From Azospirillum fermentarium (GTDB taxonomy: Bacteria; Pseudomonadota; Alphaproteobacteria; Azospirillales; Azospirillaceae): a DNA stretch of 64,000 nt. The stretch is from contig NZ_JAOQNH010000002.1 of NCBI RefSeq assembly GCF_025961205.1, positions 316,001 through 380,000 on the forward strand. The letters run 5' to 3'. Below are positions 35,000 to 49,992 of this stretch, piece after piece; the stretch's first letter is position 1; every line of letters starts with the position of its first letter. The notes under the pieces were generated by a model. That model was given only the letters and a program-made list of their open reading frames with translations. It was not told the DNA's origin and ran no database searches. The translations under genes and the position numbers were made by a program.

Positions 35000-37474
35000 T
35001 TGCGCCGCCGGCTGGTGGTGCGGCTGTTCGGGGTGCTGGCGGTGCTGGCCGCCGGGCTGTTCCTGTTCCTCGACGCCTACGCCCGCCGGGCGGCGGACGC
35101 GGCGTTCGACCGGCTGCTGCTGGCGTCCGCCCTGTCCATCGCCGACACGGTGCAGGTGCAGGACGGGCGCTTCGCCGTCGATCTTCCCTATTCGGCGCTG
35201 GGCATTCTGGCCCAGGCGCGGCGGGACCGGGTGTTCTACCGCGTCACCGCCCCCGACGGCGGCCTGATTACCGGCTATGCCGATCTGCCGGTGAAGGCGG
35301 CCCCGGCGGGGCTGCGGCCCGGCGACGGCACCACCCAGCGGTTCCACGACGCCACCTACCGCGGGATGCCGGTGCGGGTGGCGGTGCTGAACCGCTTCGC
35401 CGCCCAGCCCGACACCAGCGGCTGGGTCACCATCGCCGTGGCCCAGACGCGGGAGGAGCGGGGGGCGCTGGCGTCGGATATCCTCGCCAACGCCTTCTTC
35501 GCCATCGTCTTCGCCGTGGTGGCCGCCGGGGCGCTGATCTGGTTTGGGGTGCAGCGGGCGCTGGCGCCGCTGGCAGCGCTGGAGCAGGTGATCCGCGCCC
35601 GTCAGCCCCATGATTTCTCCCCCATCGTTCTGCCCCCGCCCAAGGAGGTGTCGCAACTGGTCCACGCCATCAATCAGGTGATGGTGCGGCTGAAGGGCAA
35701 TCTGGACACCATGCAGACCTTTCTGGCCGACGCCGCCCACCAGATCCGCACGCCCCTGGCCAGCCTGCGGCTTCAGGCCGAACTGGCGGCGGAGGAGGAC
35801 GACCCCGCCCGCCTGCGCCGCATCGCCCAGCGCGTTCACCGCAATGCGGTGGAGGCCAGCCACCTGACCAGCCAGTTGCTGAATCACGCCATGGTCATGC
35901 ACCGCCGCGAAGCCCTGGAGCCGGAGGCGGTGGACCTCGCCGCCCTGCTGGAACAGGTGGTGCAGCGCGCCCAGGTGGTGGCGGAGGATACGCCCGTCCG
36001 CCTGACCCTGCCCGCCGACGCCGTACCGCCGGTGCCGGGCGATGCCATCAGCCTGCGCGAAGCGCTGGCCAATCTGGTGGACAACGCCGTCAAATACGCC
36101 GGTGCCTTCGGCCCGGTGGATGTGGTGCTCCTGTCCGCCGCCGATGGCGCCGGGCCGGTGGTGCGGGTGGCCGACCGTGGTCCCGGCATCCCCGACGACG
36201 ACAAGCCGCGGGTGCTGGAGCGTTTCCGCCGCGGGGATTCCGCCGCCGGGGTGGCCGGCAGCGGGCTCGGCCTGTCCATCGTCCGTTCGGTGGCCGAGGC
36301 CCATGGCGCGTCCCTGATCCTGGCCGACCGCCCCGGTGGCGGCCTGGCGGTGTGCATCGGCTTTCCCGCCGTGGCGGCACCCGCCTCGCCGTCCCGCCGT
36401 CCGGCTGTGGCCGTGCTGCTGGCCGCTGGGCTGCTGCTGGCCGGTGTTCCGGGGGCGTGGGCGCAGGAGCATCGGTTCTACCCCGCGCCGGGCGGGGAGG
36501 GGGCGCGGCTGCGCATCCATTCCGCCACCGACCGCGCGGCCATCGAGCCGCTGATCCGCGATTTCCAGTCCATCCGCCCGGAGATTGCCATCGATTACGT
36601 GACCCTGGAAAACCAACAGCTTTACGACCGCGCGCTGGAGGATGCGGCCCGGCCCGGCGGGGACCGCCCCGACCTGCTCATCAGTTCGGCGCCGGATCTG
36701 CAGGTGAAGCTGGTCAACGACGGGCTGACCCAGCCCCACCGCCCGGCGGTCGGCCCGCCGCTGCCCGCCTGGGCCAATTGGCGGAACGAGGCGTTCGGCT
36801 TCACCTTCGAGCCGGTGGTGATGGTCTACAACCGCGCTCTGCTGTCCGAAAGCGAGGCGCCCCAGACCCGCGACGCCCTGATCCGCCTTCTGCGCGGCGA
36901 CCCGGCCCGCTTTCTGCGGCGGGTGGCGACCTATGACGCGGCGTCCAGCGGCATCGGCGCGCTGCTGGCCGCCCAAGACGCCGCCCTGTTCAGCCAGTTC
37001 TGGCAACTGACCGCGGCGCTGGGGGGTGTGCAGGTGCGCCTGACCTGCTGTTCCGGCGACATCCTGGACATGGTGGAACGGGGGGAGGTGCTGATCGGTT
37101 ACAACGTTCTCGGGTCGTACGCGCGGGCGCGGGCGGCGGCGGGGACGTCCATCGGCATTGTCACCCCGCGCGATTACACGCTGGTGGTGTCGCGGGTGGC
37201 GGTGATCCCCGCCACCGCCCGCACCCCCCAGCTTGCCGGGCAGTTCATCGACTATCTGCTCTCGTACCGTGGTCAGGACATGGTGGCCGGCGGCTCCACC
37301 CTTTATGCCCTGGCCCCCACCGTCACGCGGGAGGCGTCGTCCACTGGCCTGCGCGCCGTCACCGACGCGCCGCTGCACCCCATCGCCCTGGGGCCGGCGT
37401 TGCTGGCCTTTCTCGATCCGCTGAAGCACCAGCGTTTCGTGCGGCAATGGCAGTCGGCCGTATTGCCGCCTTAA
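35000..37474 (+). CDS. TctE-type sensor kinase fused to a periplasmic solute-binding domain
   Basis: One 824-residue frame. TM1 and a TctE N-terminal sensor domain (about 23-160) precede TM2 and a HAMP segment. HisKA carries His247 in ADAAHQIRTPLASL, and the HATPase carries NLVDNAVKYA, DRGPGIPDDD and GSGLGLSIV. After residue 470 a signal-like hydrophobic segment ends in GAWAQ. About 335 residues of an iron(III)/polyamine-type extracellular solute-binding protein follow (RLRIHSATDRAAIEPLIRDF, VVMVYNRALLS, GEVLIGYNVLGSYAR). No stop separates the parts. The start is a TTG at 35000 after GAGGG; an ATG at 34958 overlaps tctD. Confidence 0.85.
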   Translation: MRRRLVVRLFGVLAVLAAGLFLFLDAYARRAADAAFDRLLLASALSIADTVQVQDGRFAVDLPYSALGILAQARRDRVFYRVTAPDGGLITGYADLPVKAAPAGLRPGDGTTQRFHDATYRGMPVRVAVLNRFAAQPDTSGWVTIAVAQTREERGALASDILANAFFAIVFAVVAAGALIWFGVQRALAPLAALEQVIRARQPHDFSPIVLPPPKEVSQLVHAINQVMVRLKGNLDTMQTFLADAAHQIRTPLASLRLQAELAAEEDDPARLRRIAQRVHRNAVEASHLTSQLLNHAMVMHRREALEPEAVDLAALLEQVVQRAQVVAEDTPVRLTLPADAVPPVPGDAISLREALANLVDNAVKYAGAFGPVDVVLLSAADGAGPVVRVADRGPGIPDDDKPRVLERFRRGDSAAGVAGSGLGLSIVRSVAEAHGASLILADRPGGGLAVCIGFPAVAAPASPSRRPAVAVLLAAGLLLAGVPGAWAQEHRFYPAPGGEGARLRIHSATDRAAIEPLIRDFQSIRPEIAIDYVTLENQQLYDRALEDAARPGGDRPDLLISSAPDLQVKLVNDGLTQPHRPAVGPPLPAWANWRNEAFGFTFEPVVMVYNRALLSESEAPQTRDALIRLLRGDPARFLRRVATYDAASSGIGALLAAQDAALFSQFWQLTAALGGVQVRLTCCSGDILDMVERGEVLIGYNVLGSYARARAAAGTSIGIVTPRDYTLVVSRVAVIPATARTPQLAGQFIDYLLSYRGQDMVAGGSTLYALAPTVTREASSTGLRAVTDAPLHPIALGPALLAFLDPLKHQRFVRQWQSAVLPP

Positions 37475-37881
37475 AATGACAGGTTCTTAAAATATTTGAC
37501 GCTGCTTCCTGGCCAAGGCGCCGTAATGGTTTCGTGATCATTATGAAAAAATGACACCGCATATCGCAGATAAAATTTTTATGTTTCTATCGATTCCGTC
37601 TTTATTGTTCATCATGCGTCTCTCTAAAAATCTGAGTTCGGGCAACAGTCATAAGATAAAAGTATGAAAGGGCTGAAAATGCGGGGCTCCGCGGGTTCTG
37701 GTGCTCCATGCCGACCACATCGGTTACCGCTGGACCGACCAGCAGGCTGCCCGCTGGGGGCGCGGGTGCTGGAAACCGCGTGCCGGCAGGAGCGGGGGGC
37801 GGAAGCGGTTACTACGGATTGACGCCGGCCCTGTCCAGCCGCATGTCCTGCGGCGGTGCAGAACAGGGGGGCGGGGGCACG
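37475..37881. other. AT-rich intergenic stretch before opgC
   Basis: About 400 bp without a credible gene. The first 210 bp are strikingly AT-rich for this genome, with runs such as TAAAATATTTGAC and ATAAAATTTTTATG. A single TGACAGGTT half-site (37477-37485), as in front of tctC, sits just past the kinase stop. The rest becomes GC-rich and leads into the opgC ribosome site. Confidence 0.6.
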
Positions 37882-39012
37882 ATGAGCAAGGGCCGCGACG
37901 GGCGCGTCGATCTTTTCCGCGGGCTGGCCCTGATCTTCATCTTCTGGGACCATATCCCCGGCAACGTGTTGGGGCAGGTGTCGCCGCGCAACGCCGGCCT
38001 CAGCGATGCGGCGGAGATCTTCGTGTTCCTGGCCGGCTATGGCGCCACCCTGGCCTATGGCGGGGTGATGGAGCGGCACGGCTATGGTGCGGCGGCCATG
38101 CGCATCCTGAAACGCGCCTGGGTGCTGTACATCGCCCACATCTTCCTGATGGTGCTGCTGATGGGGGTGGTGGTGTTCGCCAACGCCCGCGTGGAAACCC
38201 GTGATTTCATCCAGGACATGCACCTGGGCTATTTCGTCAGCCAGACCGAACAGGCCCTTCTCGACGCCCTGACCCTGCGGTTCAAGCCGCACCTGATGGA
38301 CCCGCTGCCGCTCTACATCCTGTTGCTGCTGTTGCTGGCGGTGATCGTGCCGTTCCTGCGGCGCTGGCGGCTGGCGGTGCTGGGCGCCTCGGCGATGCTG
38401 TACGGGCTGACGCAGGTGTTCGGCTGGAACATGCCGGATCAGGGGGGCGGGCGCTGGTTCTTCAACCCGCTGGCGTGGCAGTTCCTGTTCGTGCTGGGCT
38501 GCGTCACGGCATGGCGCCCTGCCGGTGCCGGGGCGCGGTGGTGGCGGGCGCGGCCCGTGGTGCGGGCGGCGGCGGTGTATCTGGCGGCGTCGGCGCTGCT
38601 GGCCTTGTCGTGGCGCTGGCCGGAACTGCACGACGCGGTGATGCCGCGGGCGGTGGCGGAGCTGATCTATCCCATCAGCAAGACCGATCTGGCCCCGCTG
38701 CGCCTGCTGCATTTCCTGGCGCTGGCGGTGTGGGTGACGGCGCTGGTGCCCGACGGCCCGTGGCTGGACCACCCGGCGGCGGCCCACCTGCGCCGCATGG
38801 GGCGTCATTCGCTGGAGGTCTTCTGCCTGACGGTCGTGCTGGCGCCGCTGGCCGACATGGTCAACACCCTGTCGGGCGACCGGGCCGCGGTGCAGCTTCT
38901 GACCGGTCTGGGGGGCGTGGCGGCGATGGCCGCCTTCGCCCTGTGGATCGGCTGGAGCCGCACCCTGACCGCACCCGCCGCCCGCCCGGTGCGGGAGGCG
39001 GCGGCGCGGTAG
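37882..39012 (+). CDS. opgC: OpgC-domain membrane acyltransferase
   Basis: A 376-residue integral membrane protein with about ten helices, of the OpgC family that transfers succinyl groups to osmoregulated periplasmic glucans. The opening KGRDGRVDLFRGLALIFIFWDHIPGN, with the conserved Asp, Arg and His, is the family hallmark. SDAAEIFVFLAGYGATLAYG and LLHFLALAVWVTALV follow, and FCLTVVLAPLAD is near the end. The frame is open upstream to 37708, but ATG 37882 after GGGGGCACG fits. It is convergent with ygiQ. No opgG or opgH gene is nearby. Confidence 0.9.
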   Translation: MSKGRDGRVDLFRGLALIFIFWDHIPGNVLGQVSPRNAGLSDAAEIFVFLAGYGATLAYGGVMERHGYGAAAMRILKRAWVLYIAHIFLMVLLMGVVVFANARVETRDFIQDMHLGYFVSQTEQALLDALTLRFKPHLMDPLPLYILLLLLLAVIVPFLRRWRLAVLGASAMLYGLTQVFGWNMPDQGGGRWFFNPLAWQFLFVLGCVTAWRPAGAGARWWRARPVVRAAAVYLAASALLALSWRWPELHDAVMPRAVAELIYPISKTDLAPLRLLHFLALAVWVTALVPDGPWLDHPAAAHLRRMGRHSLEVFCLTVVLAPLADMVNTLSGDRAAVQLLTGLGGVAAMAAFALWIGWSRTLTAPAARPVREAAAR

Positions 39013-39018
39013 GGCGGC

Positions 39019-41136
39019 TCAGGGCTTGCGCTTGCCGGGCGCGGCTTTGGGCTTGGTGAATTTGTTCCCCTTGGCACCCGCGGCCAAGGCGCGCTCCGGC
39101 CGCCGGCCCTCGCCGGCATGGGTGGTCAGGAAGGTCTGCTGGCCGTGCTTGCGGCCCGTGCGGCTGCCCTCGCCCCCGGTGCCGCCGGTGCCGAACGGCT
39201 GCCACGCCGGCACCAGATGGCGTTTGCCGGGGCCGATCAGGTCGTCGCGCCCCATGGTCTTCAGGGCGTCGCGCAGGATCGGCCAGTTCTCCGCGTCGTG
39301 GTAGCGCAGGAACGCCTTGTGCAGACGGCGCTGCTTCAGCCCCTTGGCGGTGAACACCCCCTCGCCCCCGGTCCGGCGCACGGGCCGCAGCGGGTTGCGC
39401 TCGCTGTGGTACATGGCGGTGGACAGCGACATGGGAGACGGCAGGAAGGTCTGCACCTGATCGGCGCGGAACCCGTTGCGCTTCAGCCACAGGGCGAGGT
39501 TCAGCATGTCCTCGTCCGTGGTGCCGGGGTGGGCGGCGATGAAATAGGGGATGAGGTACAGTTCCTTCCCCGCCTCCTTCGCCGCGCGGTCGAACAGCGC
39601 CTTGAACTTGTCGTAGGTGCCGATGCCGGGCTTCATCATCTTCGACAGCGGCCCGTCCTCGGTGTGTTCGGGCGCGATCTTCAGATAGCCGCCCACGTGG
39701 TGGGTGACCAGTTCCTTGACATAGGCCGGGCTTTTCACCGCCAGGTCGTAGCGCAGGCCCGACGCGATGGAGATGCGCTTCACGCCGAGAATGGCGCGGG
39801 CCTTGCGGTAAAGCTGGATCAGCGGCCCGTGGTCGGTGTTCAAATTCTTGCAGATGTCGGGATAGACGCAGGACGGGCGCCGGCACACCGCCTGCGTCTC
39901 CTCGTCCTTGCAGGCCAGCCGATACATGTTGGCGGTGGGGCCGCCCATGTCGGAGATGGCGCCGGTGAATCCGTCGGTCTTGTCGCGGATCTGCTCGATC
40001 TCGCGCAGGATGGATTTTTCCGACCGGCTCTGGATGATGCGGCCCTCGTGCTCGGTGATGGAGCAGAAGGAGCAGCCGCCGAAGCACCCGCGCATGATGT
40101 TGACGGAGAAGCGGATCATCTCCCACGCCGGAATCCGTGCACCGCCGTAGGACGGGTGCGGGTTGCGGGCGTAGGGCAGGTCGAACACCCGGTCCAGTTC
40201 CGGCGTGGTCAGCGGCACGGGCGGCGGCTCCAGCCACACCAGCTTGTCGCCGTGGCGCTGGATCAGGGCGCGGGCGTTGCCGGGGTTGGCCTCCTGGTGC
40301 AGCACGCGGGAGGCGTGGGCGTACAGCACCTTGTCGGTCACCAGCGTGTCGAAATCGGGCAGGCGGACCACGGTCCGGTCCGGCGGCAGCGGCGATTTCA
40401 CCGCACCCAGGGTGTCGTCGATGGAGGTGTAGTCCACCACCGCCATGCCGTCCGGCACCGAATCCACCAGCCGGGCGGTGCCGCGGATGCCGGTCATGGC
40501 GCGGGGGTGCTCACCCTTGGCCGCGCGGTGGGCGATCTCCACGATGGCGCGCTCGGCGTTGCCATAGACCAGCACGTCGGCCTTGCTGTCCACCAGGATC
40601 GAGCGGCGCACCTTGTCCGACCAGTAATCGTAATGGGCGATGCGGCGCAGCGACGCCTCGATCCCGCCCAGCACGATGGGGGTGTCGCGGTAGGCTTCGC
40701 GGCAGCGCTGGGCATAGACGATGGTGGCGCGGTCGGGACGGCGCCCGCCCTCGTCGTTGGGCGTGTAGCTGTCGTTGTGGCGGATGCGGCGGTCCGAGGT
40801 GTAGCGGTTGACCATGGAATCCATGTTGCCGCTGGTCACGCCGAAGAACAGGTTGGGCTTGCCCAGTGCCTTGAACGCCTCCGCGTCCTGCCACGCCGGC
40901 TGGGCGATGATGCCGACGCGGAAGCCCTGCGCCTCCCACAACCGCCCGATGATCGCCATGCCGAAGCTGGGATGGTCGATGTAGGCGTCACCGGTCACGA
41001 TGATGATGTCGCAACTGTCCCAGCCAAGCTCGTCCATCTCCGCCCGCGACATGGGCAGGAACGGGGCCGGCCCGAAACGGTGCGCCCAATAGGGGCGGTA
41101 GGAAAAGATGTCCTTGGCGGCAGGCATGGCAGTCAT
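39019..41136 (-). CDS. YgiQ-family radical SAM protein
   Basis: A large (about 705 aa) radical SAM protein of unknown reaction, widespread in proteobacteria. The N-terminal cobalamin-binding-like region ([20 protein letters not shown]) is followed by [18 protein letters not shown]. The cluster motif [16 protein letters not shown] has the canonical CxxxCxxC. The C-terminal DUF3362-type region contains [20 protein letters not shown] basic tail ends the protein. The in-frame GTG at 41151 would add five residues; I prefer the ATG at 41136. Confidence 0.93.
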   Translation of the reverse strand: MTAMPAAKDIFSYRPYWAHRFGPAPFLPMSRAEMDELGWDSCDIIIVTGDAYIDHPSFGMAIIGRLWEAQGFRVGIIAQPAWQDAEAFKALGKPNLFFGVTSGNMDSMVNRYTSDRRIRHNDSYTPNDEGGRRPDRATIVYAQRCREAYRDTPIVLGGIEASLRRIAHYDYWSDKVRRSILVDSKADVLVYGNAERAIVEIAHRAAKGEHPRAMTGIRGTARLVDSVPDGMAVVDYTSIDDTLGAVKSPLPPDRTVVRLPDFDTLVTDKVLYAHASRVLHQEANPGNARALIQRHGDKLVWLEPPPVPLTTPELDRVFDLPYARNPHPSYGGARIPAWEMIRFSVNIMRGCFGGCSFCSITEHEGRIIQSRSEKSILREIEQIRDKTDGFTGAISDMGGPTANMYRLACKDEETQAVCRRPSCVYPDICKNLNTDHGPLIQLYRKARAILGVKRISIASGLRYDLAVKSPAYVKELVTHHVGGYLKIAPEHTEDGPLSKMMKPGIGTYDKFKALFDRAAKEAGKELYLIPYFIAAHPGTTDEDMLNLALWLKRNGFRADQVQTFLPSPMSLSTAMYHSERNPLRPVRRTGGEGVFTAKGLKQRRLHKAFLRYHDAENWPILRDALKTMGRDDLIGPGKRHLVPAWQPFGTGGTGGEGSRTGRKHGQQTFLTTHAGEGRRPERALAAGAKGNKFTKPKAAPGKRKP

Positions 41137-41273
41137 TGCGAAGCGGTCCACTGAAGATCCGGCAAGGCCACCAAGGTAGGAGGGCTCCGCCGGTTGGCAA
41201 GGGGGGGAAGGCAGGGGGGCACAAAAGGAAAAGGCGCCCGGAGGCGCCTTTTCCCTCAGTCCCTACCCGATGG

Positions 41274-44240
<2,967 letters not shown>

Positions 44241-44596
44241 ACAAGATCCTCATGACGCCCCCGGCAGGCCGCGCGACCCACGGGCGCCCGGCGCGTCATC
44301 AAAAAGGTGAGTGAGCCATCGGCGGGGACGCCCGCTTCTCCGTCGAACGGCGCTCGTCAAAAGCAGCCAGGACGGACCGGAACGCACCCGCCGTGTTCCG
44401 GTGTTTGGGACCGGAACCGGCTTCGACGGTTTTCCGCATGCACCGGCGATTCATAGCGCCCCGCCGCAGGAAACGGCCGGACGGCACGGTGTAACGGCCG
44501 AACGGTGTTTCCGGGCGCGGCGCCCCTTCTTGCCTGCGCGGCAGGGAAGACCCCTGACGCCTCAGACCGGAAGCGGGCGAATCGCGGTATGTCGCT
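44241..44596 (-). other. Long 5' leader of rne
   Basis: Between the predicted rne promoter and its ATG lie about 350 non-coding bases on the minus strand. GAGGATCTTGT directly precedes the ATG. RNase E autoregulates through cleavage of its own leader in several bacteria, and the length here fits such control. No gene is supported in the remaining stretch up to amiC (44868). Confidence 0.55.
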
Positions 44597-44601
44597 CCGG
44601 T

Positions 44602-44630
44602 AACATAAACAAGCCGGTGCGCTTTCACAA
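44602..44630 (-). promoter_or_regulatory. Putative rne promoter
   Basis: Minus strand TTGTGA (44625-44630), 17 bp, TATGTT (44602-44607). It is the best sigma-70 match in the 600-bp gap between rne and amiC. Confidence 0.5.
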
Positions 44631-44867
44631 CGGTTCAAGGAGCGGACGGGCGCAAAAAAGCGCTGTTTGTTCCCGTACCCGTCGTGGTTTCCGCAACCCA
44701 CCCGTTGCGGGGATGTCACGGTCGGGGGGCAAACGGCGCTGGTGCCGCTCCGGCACTTTTCCCCGCGGCAGGGGGCATGCCACAGTCGGGGCACGCCGCA
44801 CCGCCGGTCCCTCGCTCAAAAGAAGGGGCCGGGGTGCTGCCCTGCACCGTTGGTTTGGGAAGGCTTG

Positions 44868-46250
44868 ATGACCGTCGGGGTCCGTATCCGTGCCGCGCTG
44901 GCCGCGCTGATGCTTCTGCTGCCGCTGGCGGCGGGGGCGGATGCCGTGGCGGAGACCTTGCGGGCCCGGACCGCCGCCCTTCCCATGGTGCCGGAACAGG
45001 CGTCGCTGATCGACATGCGCCTGGGCTCCCACCCCGACAAGACCCGTTTCGTGGTCGAGATGAGCGAGCGGGTGTCCTACCGCGTCACCACCGCCGCCGA
45101 CCCGGTTCGGGTGGTGGTGGAACTGACCGGGCTGCGCTGGTCCGGCGGCACCGTGCCGCCCCACGGCGTGGTCCGCCGGGTGCGCAGCGAGACGGCGGAC
45201 GGTGTTCTGCGCCTGTCCCTGGACACCACGGGGCCTGTCCACGTGGCCAGCAGCTTCATCATCCCCGCCCGCGACGGCCGCCAGCCGCGGCTGGTGATCG
45301 ACCTGAAGCCGGGATGGGGCACCGACGGCCCGCCGGGCAAGAGCGTTCCGGCCTCCGCCTCCGCCAAGGGCGAGGGGGCGCCGGACAAGCCCGCCGATCC
45401 GCCCAAGGCAGAGTTCCAGGCCGCCGCCCTGCCCGCCATTCCGTCGGAGATTCCGACCAAACCCACGACGGCGCCGTCGGCGCAGGTGGTGCCCGCCGCC
45501 CTGCCGTCCGCCGCTCCGCGCCCTCCGGCCGTCCGTCCTGCCCCGGTTGTGGAAAAGCCGCTGGTCGTGCTGGACCCCGGCCACGGCGGCGTCGATCCCG
45601 GCGCCATCGGTGTCGGCGGGGTTTATGAGAAGGACATCACGCTTGCCGCGGCACGCGAGGTGCGGCGCCAACTGCTGGCAACCGGGCGCTACCGCGTGCT
45701 GCTGACCCGCGACAAGGACGTGTTCGTGCGTCTGCGCGAACGGGTGAGCATCGCACGGGATGCCGGGGGCGACCTGTTCGTGTCGCTGCACGCCGATAGC
45801 ATCGGCAACGGCACCATCCGCGGCCTGTCCATCTACACCCTGTCGGACAAGGCGTCGGACCGCGAGGCGGAAATGTTGGCGGCCAAGGAAAACCGCGCCG
45901 ATGCCATCGCCGGGCTGGACCTGTCGTCGGAAAACGATCTGGTGGCCGGCATCCTGATCGATCTGGCCCAGCGCGACACCCTGAACCATTCCCGCCGCTT
46001 TGCCCGGATGGCGTTGGAAAATCTGGGCAAGGAGGTCAAGCTGCTGCCGTCCAAGCCCCATCGTCAGGCGGGGCTGGCGGTGCTGACCGGCCCCGATATC
46101 CCGGCGGTGCTGATCGAAATGGGCTATCTCTCCAGCCCGCAGGATGTCAGCCTGCTGACCAGCGGCGACCACCGCGAACGCATGGCCCGTGGCGTGACCC
46201 GCGCGGTGGACGCCTATTTCCGCTGGCTGCACCGCGAACGCAAATCCTGA
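44868..46250 (+). CDS. amiC: N-acetylmuramoyl-L-alanine amidase (AmiC-type)
   Basis: A periplasmic zinc amidase that splits daughter-cell septa by removing stem peptides from peptidoglycan. The 460-aa protein starts after GGAAGGCTTG and has a signal peptide ending AAGADA. An AMIN domain follows (SLIDMRLGSHPDKTRFVVEM ... RLVIDLKPG), then a Pro/Ala-rich linker and the Amidase_3 catalytic domain. Zinc ligands are in VLDPGHGGVDPGA, the Glu of VYEKDITLA, and SLHADSI; the general-base Glu is in VLIEMGYLSSP. It is followed by the PBP1a gene, a common alphaproteobacterial pairing. EnvC/NlpD-type activation is expected, given the helix insertion KASDREAEMLAAKENRAD. Confidence 0.95.
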   Translation: MTVGVRIRAALAALMLLLPLAAGADAVAETLRARTAALPMVPEQASLIDMRLGSHPDKTRFVVEMSERVSYRVTTAADPVRVVVELTGLRWSGGTVPPHGVVRRVRSETADGVLRLSLDTTGPVHVASSFIIPARDGRQPRLVIDLKPGWGTDGPPGKSVPASASAKGEGAPDKPADPPKAEFQAAALPAIPSEIPTKPTTAPSAQVVPAALPSAAPRPPAVRPAPVVEKPLVVLDPGHGGVDPGAIGVGGVYEKDITLAAAREVRRQLLATGRYRVLLTRDKDVFVRLRERVSIARDAGGDLFVSLHADSIGNGTIRGLSIYTLSDKASDREAEMLAAKENRADAIAGLDLSSENDLVAGILIDLAQRDTLNHSRRFARMALENLGKEVKLLPSKPHRQAGLAVLTGPDIPAVLIEMGYLSSPQDVSLLTSGDHRERMARGVTRAVDAYFRWLHRERKS

Positions 46251-46415
46251 CGCCGCCCTCGGTGCAACCGGGGGTGACAAGGTGGGGGCACGTGCATGCC
46301 AGACCTTCCCCCCGCGGCCTTGCGCAGGCCATAATTTGCTGGCAATCCGGCCCCGTCCCGGCACTGTTCCTGGGCGGGTTTTCGGCCGTTGGGCCGGTCA
46401 TGGTGGGATCGAACG

Positions 46416-48986
<2,571 letters not shown>

Positions 48987-48997
48987 GCCACGGCACT

Positions 48998-49035
48998 GGC
49001 CGGCGATATGGGGGCCGGCGATATGGGGGCCGGCG
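48998..49035. repeat. 15-bp tandem repeat at a convergent gene junction
   Basis: GGCCGGCGATATGGG occurs twice in tandem (48998-49012, 49013-49027), followed by a partial third copy. It lies between the end of mrcA and the coding tail of the SGNH gene and encodes the PAPIS pentapeptide repeat on the minus strand. Confidence 0.85.
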
Positions 49036-49992
49036 TCAGGGGGGCTGCGGGCAGGCGGGCGATCATCCCGCCGGGTTCGCCGCAGCCCAGCCGGTGCAGC
49101 GGGTCGGCCAGGGCCGTCATCATCCGCTCCACCCCGGCGCGGTTGATGTGCATGGGGTCGGTGAACTGCTCCTCCGCCGTCGCCGTGCCGCGCAGGTCGA
49201 GCACGGTCACCCCCGGCGGCATATGGGCCGCCAGCGTGGCGAAGAAGTCATCGTAATTGCGGATCTTGGCCGCCAATGGCCCGTACAGCGGCGTGATCGC
49301 CACCGCCACGGTCACGCCGCGGCTTTGCGCGGTGGCGATGATGCGGTCCAGGGCCGCGAGGTTGGCGGGATACATGTCCCACACCTCTTCCGGGGCGCGG
49401 TCCAACTGGGCCTTTTGCGCGGCACTCATCACCCCGTCCAGGGTCCGGTCGCGGCTGCCCTCCGACAGCATCCCCGCCATCAGCCGCAGGGTCTGGTTGC
49501 TGTTGAAGGTCAGCAGGTGGAATGCCTGATTCCAGGCCCATTGGTTGGCGTCGGCCTGCCGCACCAGCGCGTCGATCCGCGGGGAATACGTGCTGAGCAT
49601 GGGGGCGTCGGCCAGCACCGCCGGGTCATCCTCGATGGAGGTCGGCTCCAGGATCAGCAGCTTCGGCGCGGGGTGACGGTCCAGATAATCCTCCCACAGG
49701 GCCGCCGACACCACGGTGGGCGCCCCACCCATGCCCAGGTTGACGGTGCTGCCGCAGGCAAGCTTCGCCACCGTGTCGGGGGGGAAGTGATTGTCGGCGC
49801 GGGAATTGCCCAGGATGACCACATCCGCCGGAGCGGTATCGGGGCGGTAGAGCGCGATGAACCGGTCCTGGCTTTTCAGCAGCAGCGACCCCAGCGCCGC
49901 CGCGAGTGACCGGTCCATGGCCGTCACCATCCCCAGGATCAGGAAAACGCAGGCAATCAGGCGTGCCATGGCTTCGCGTGCTCCTTACACGG

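Noticed and set aside
36408..37474. Separate solute-binding protein gene instead of a fusion
   Set aside because: No stop codon precedes it, and the candidate internal GTG near 36412 has no clear ribosome site; internal initiation remains a stated alternative.
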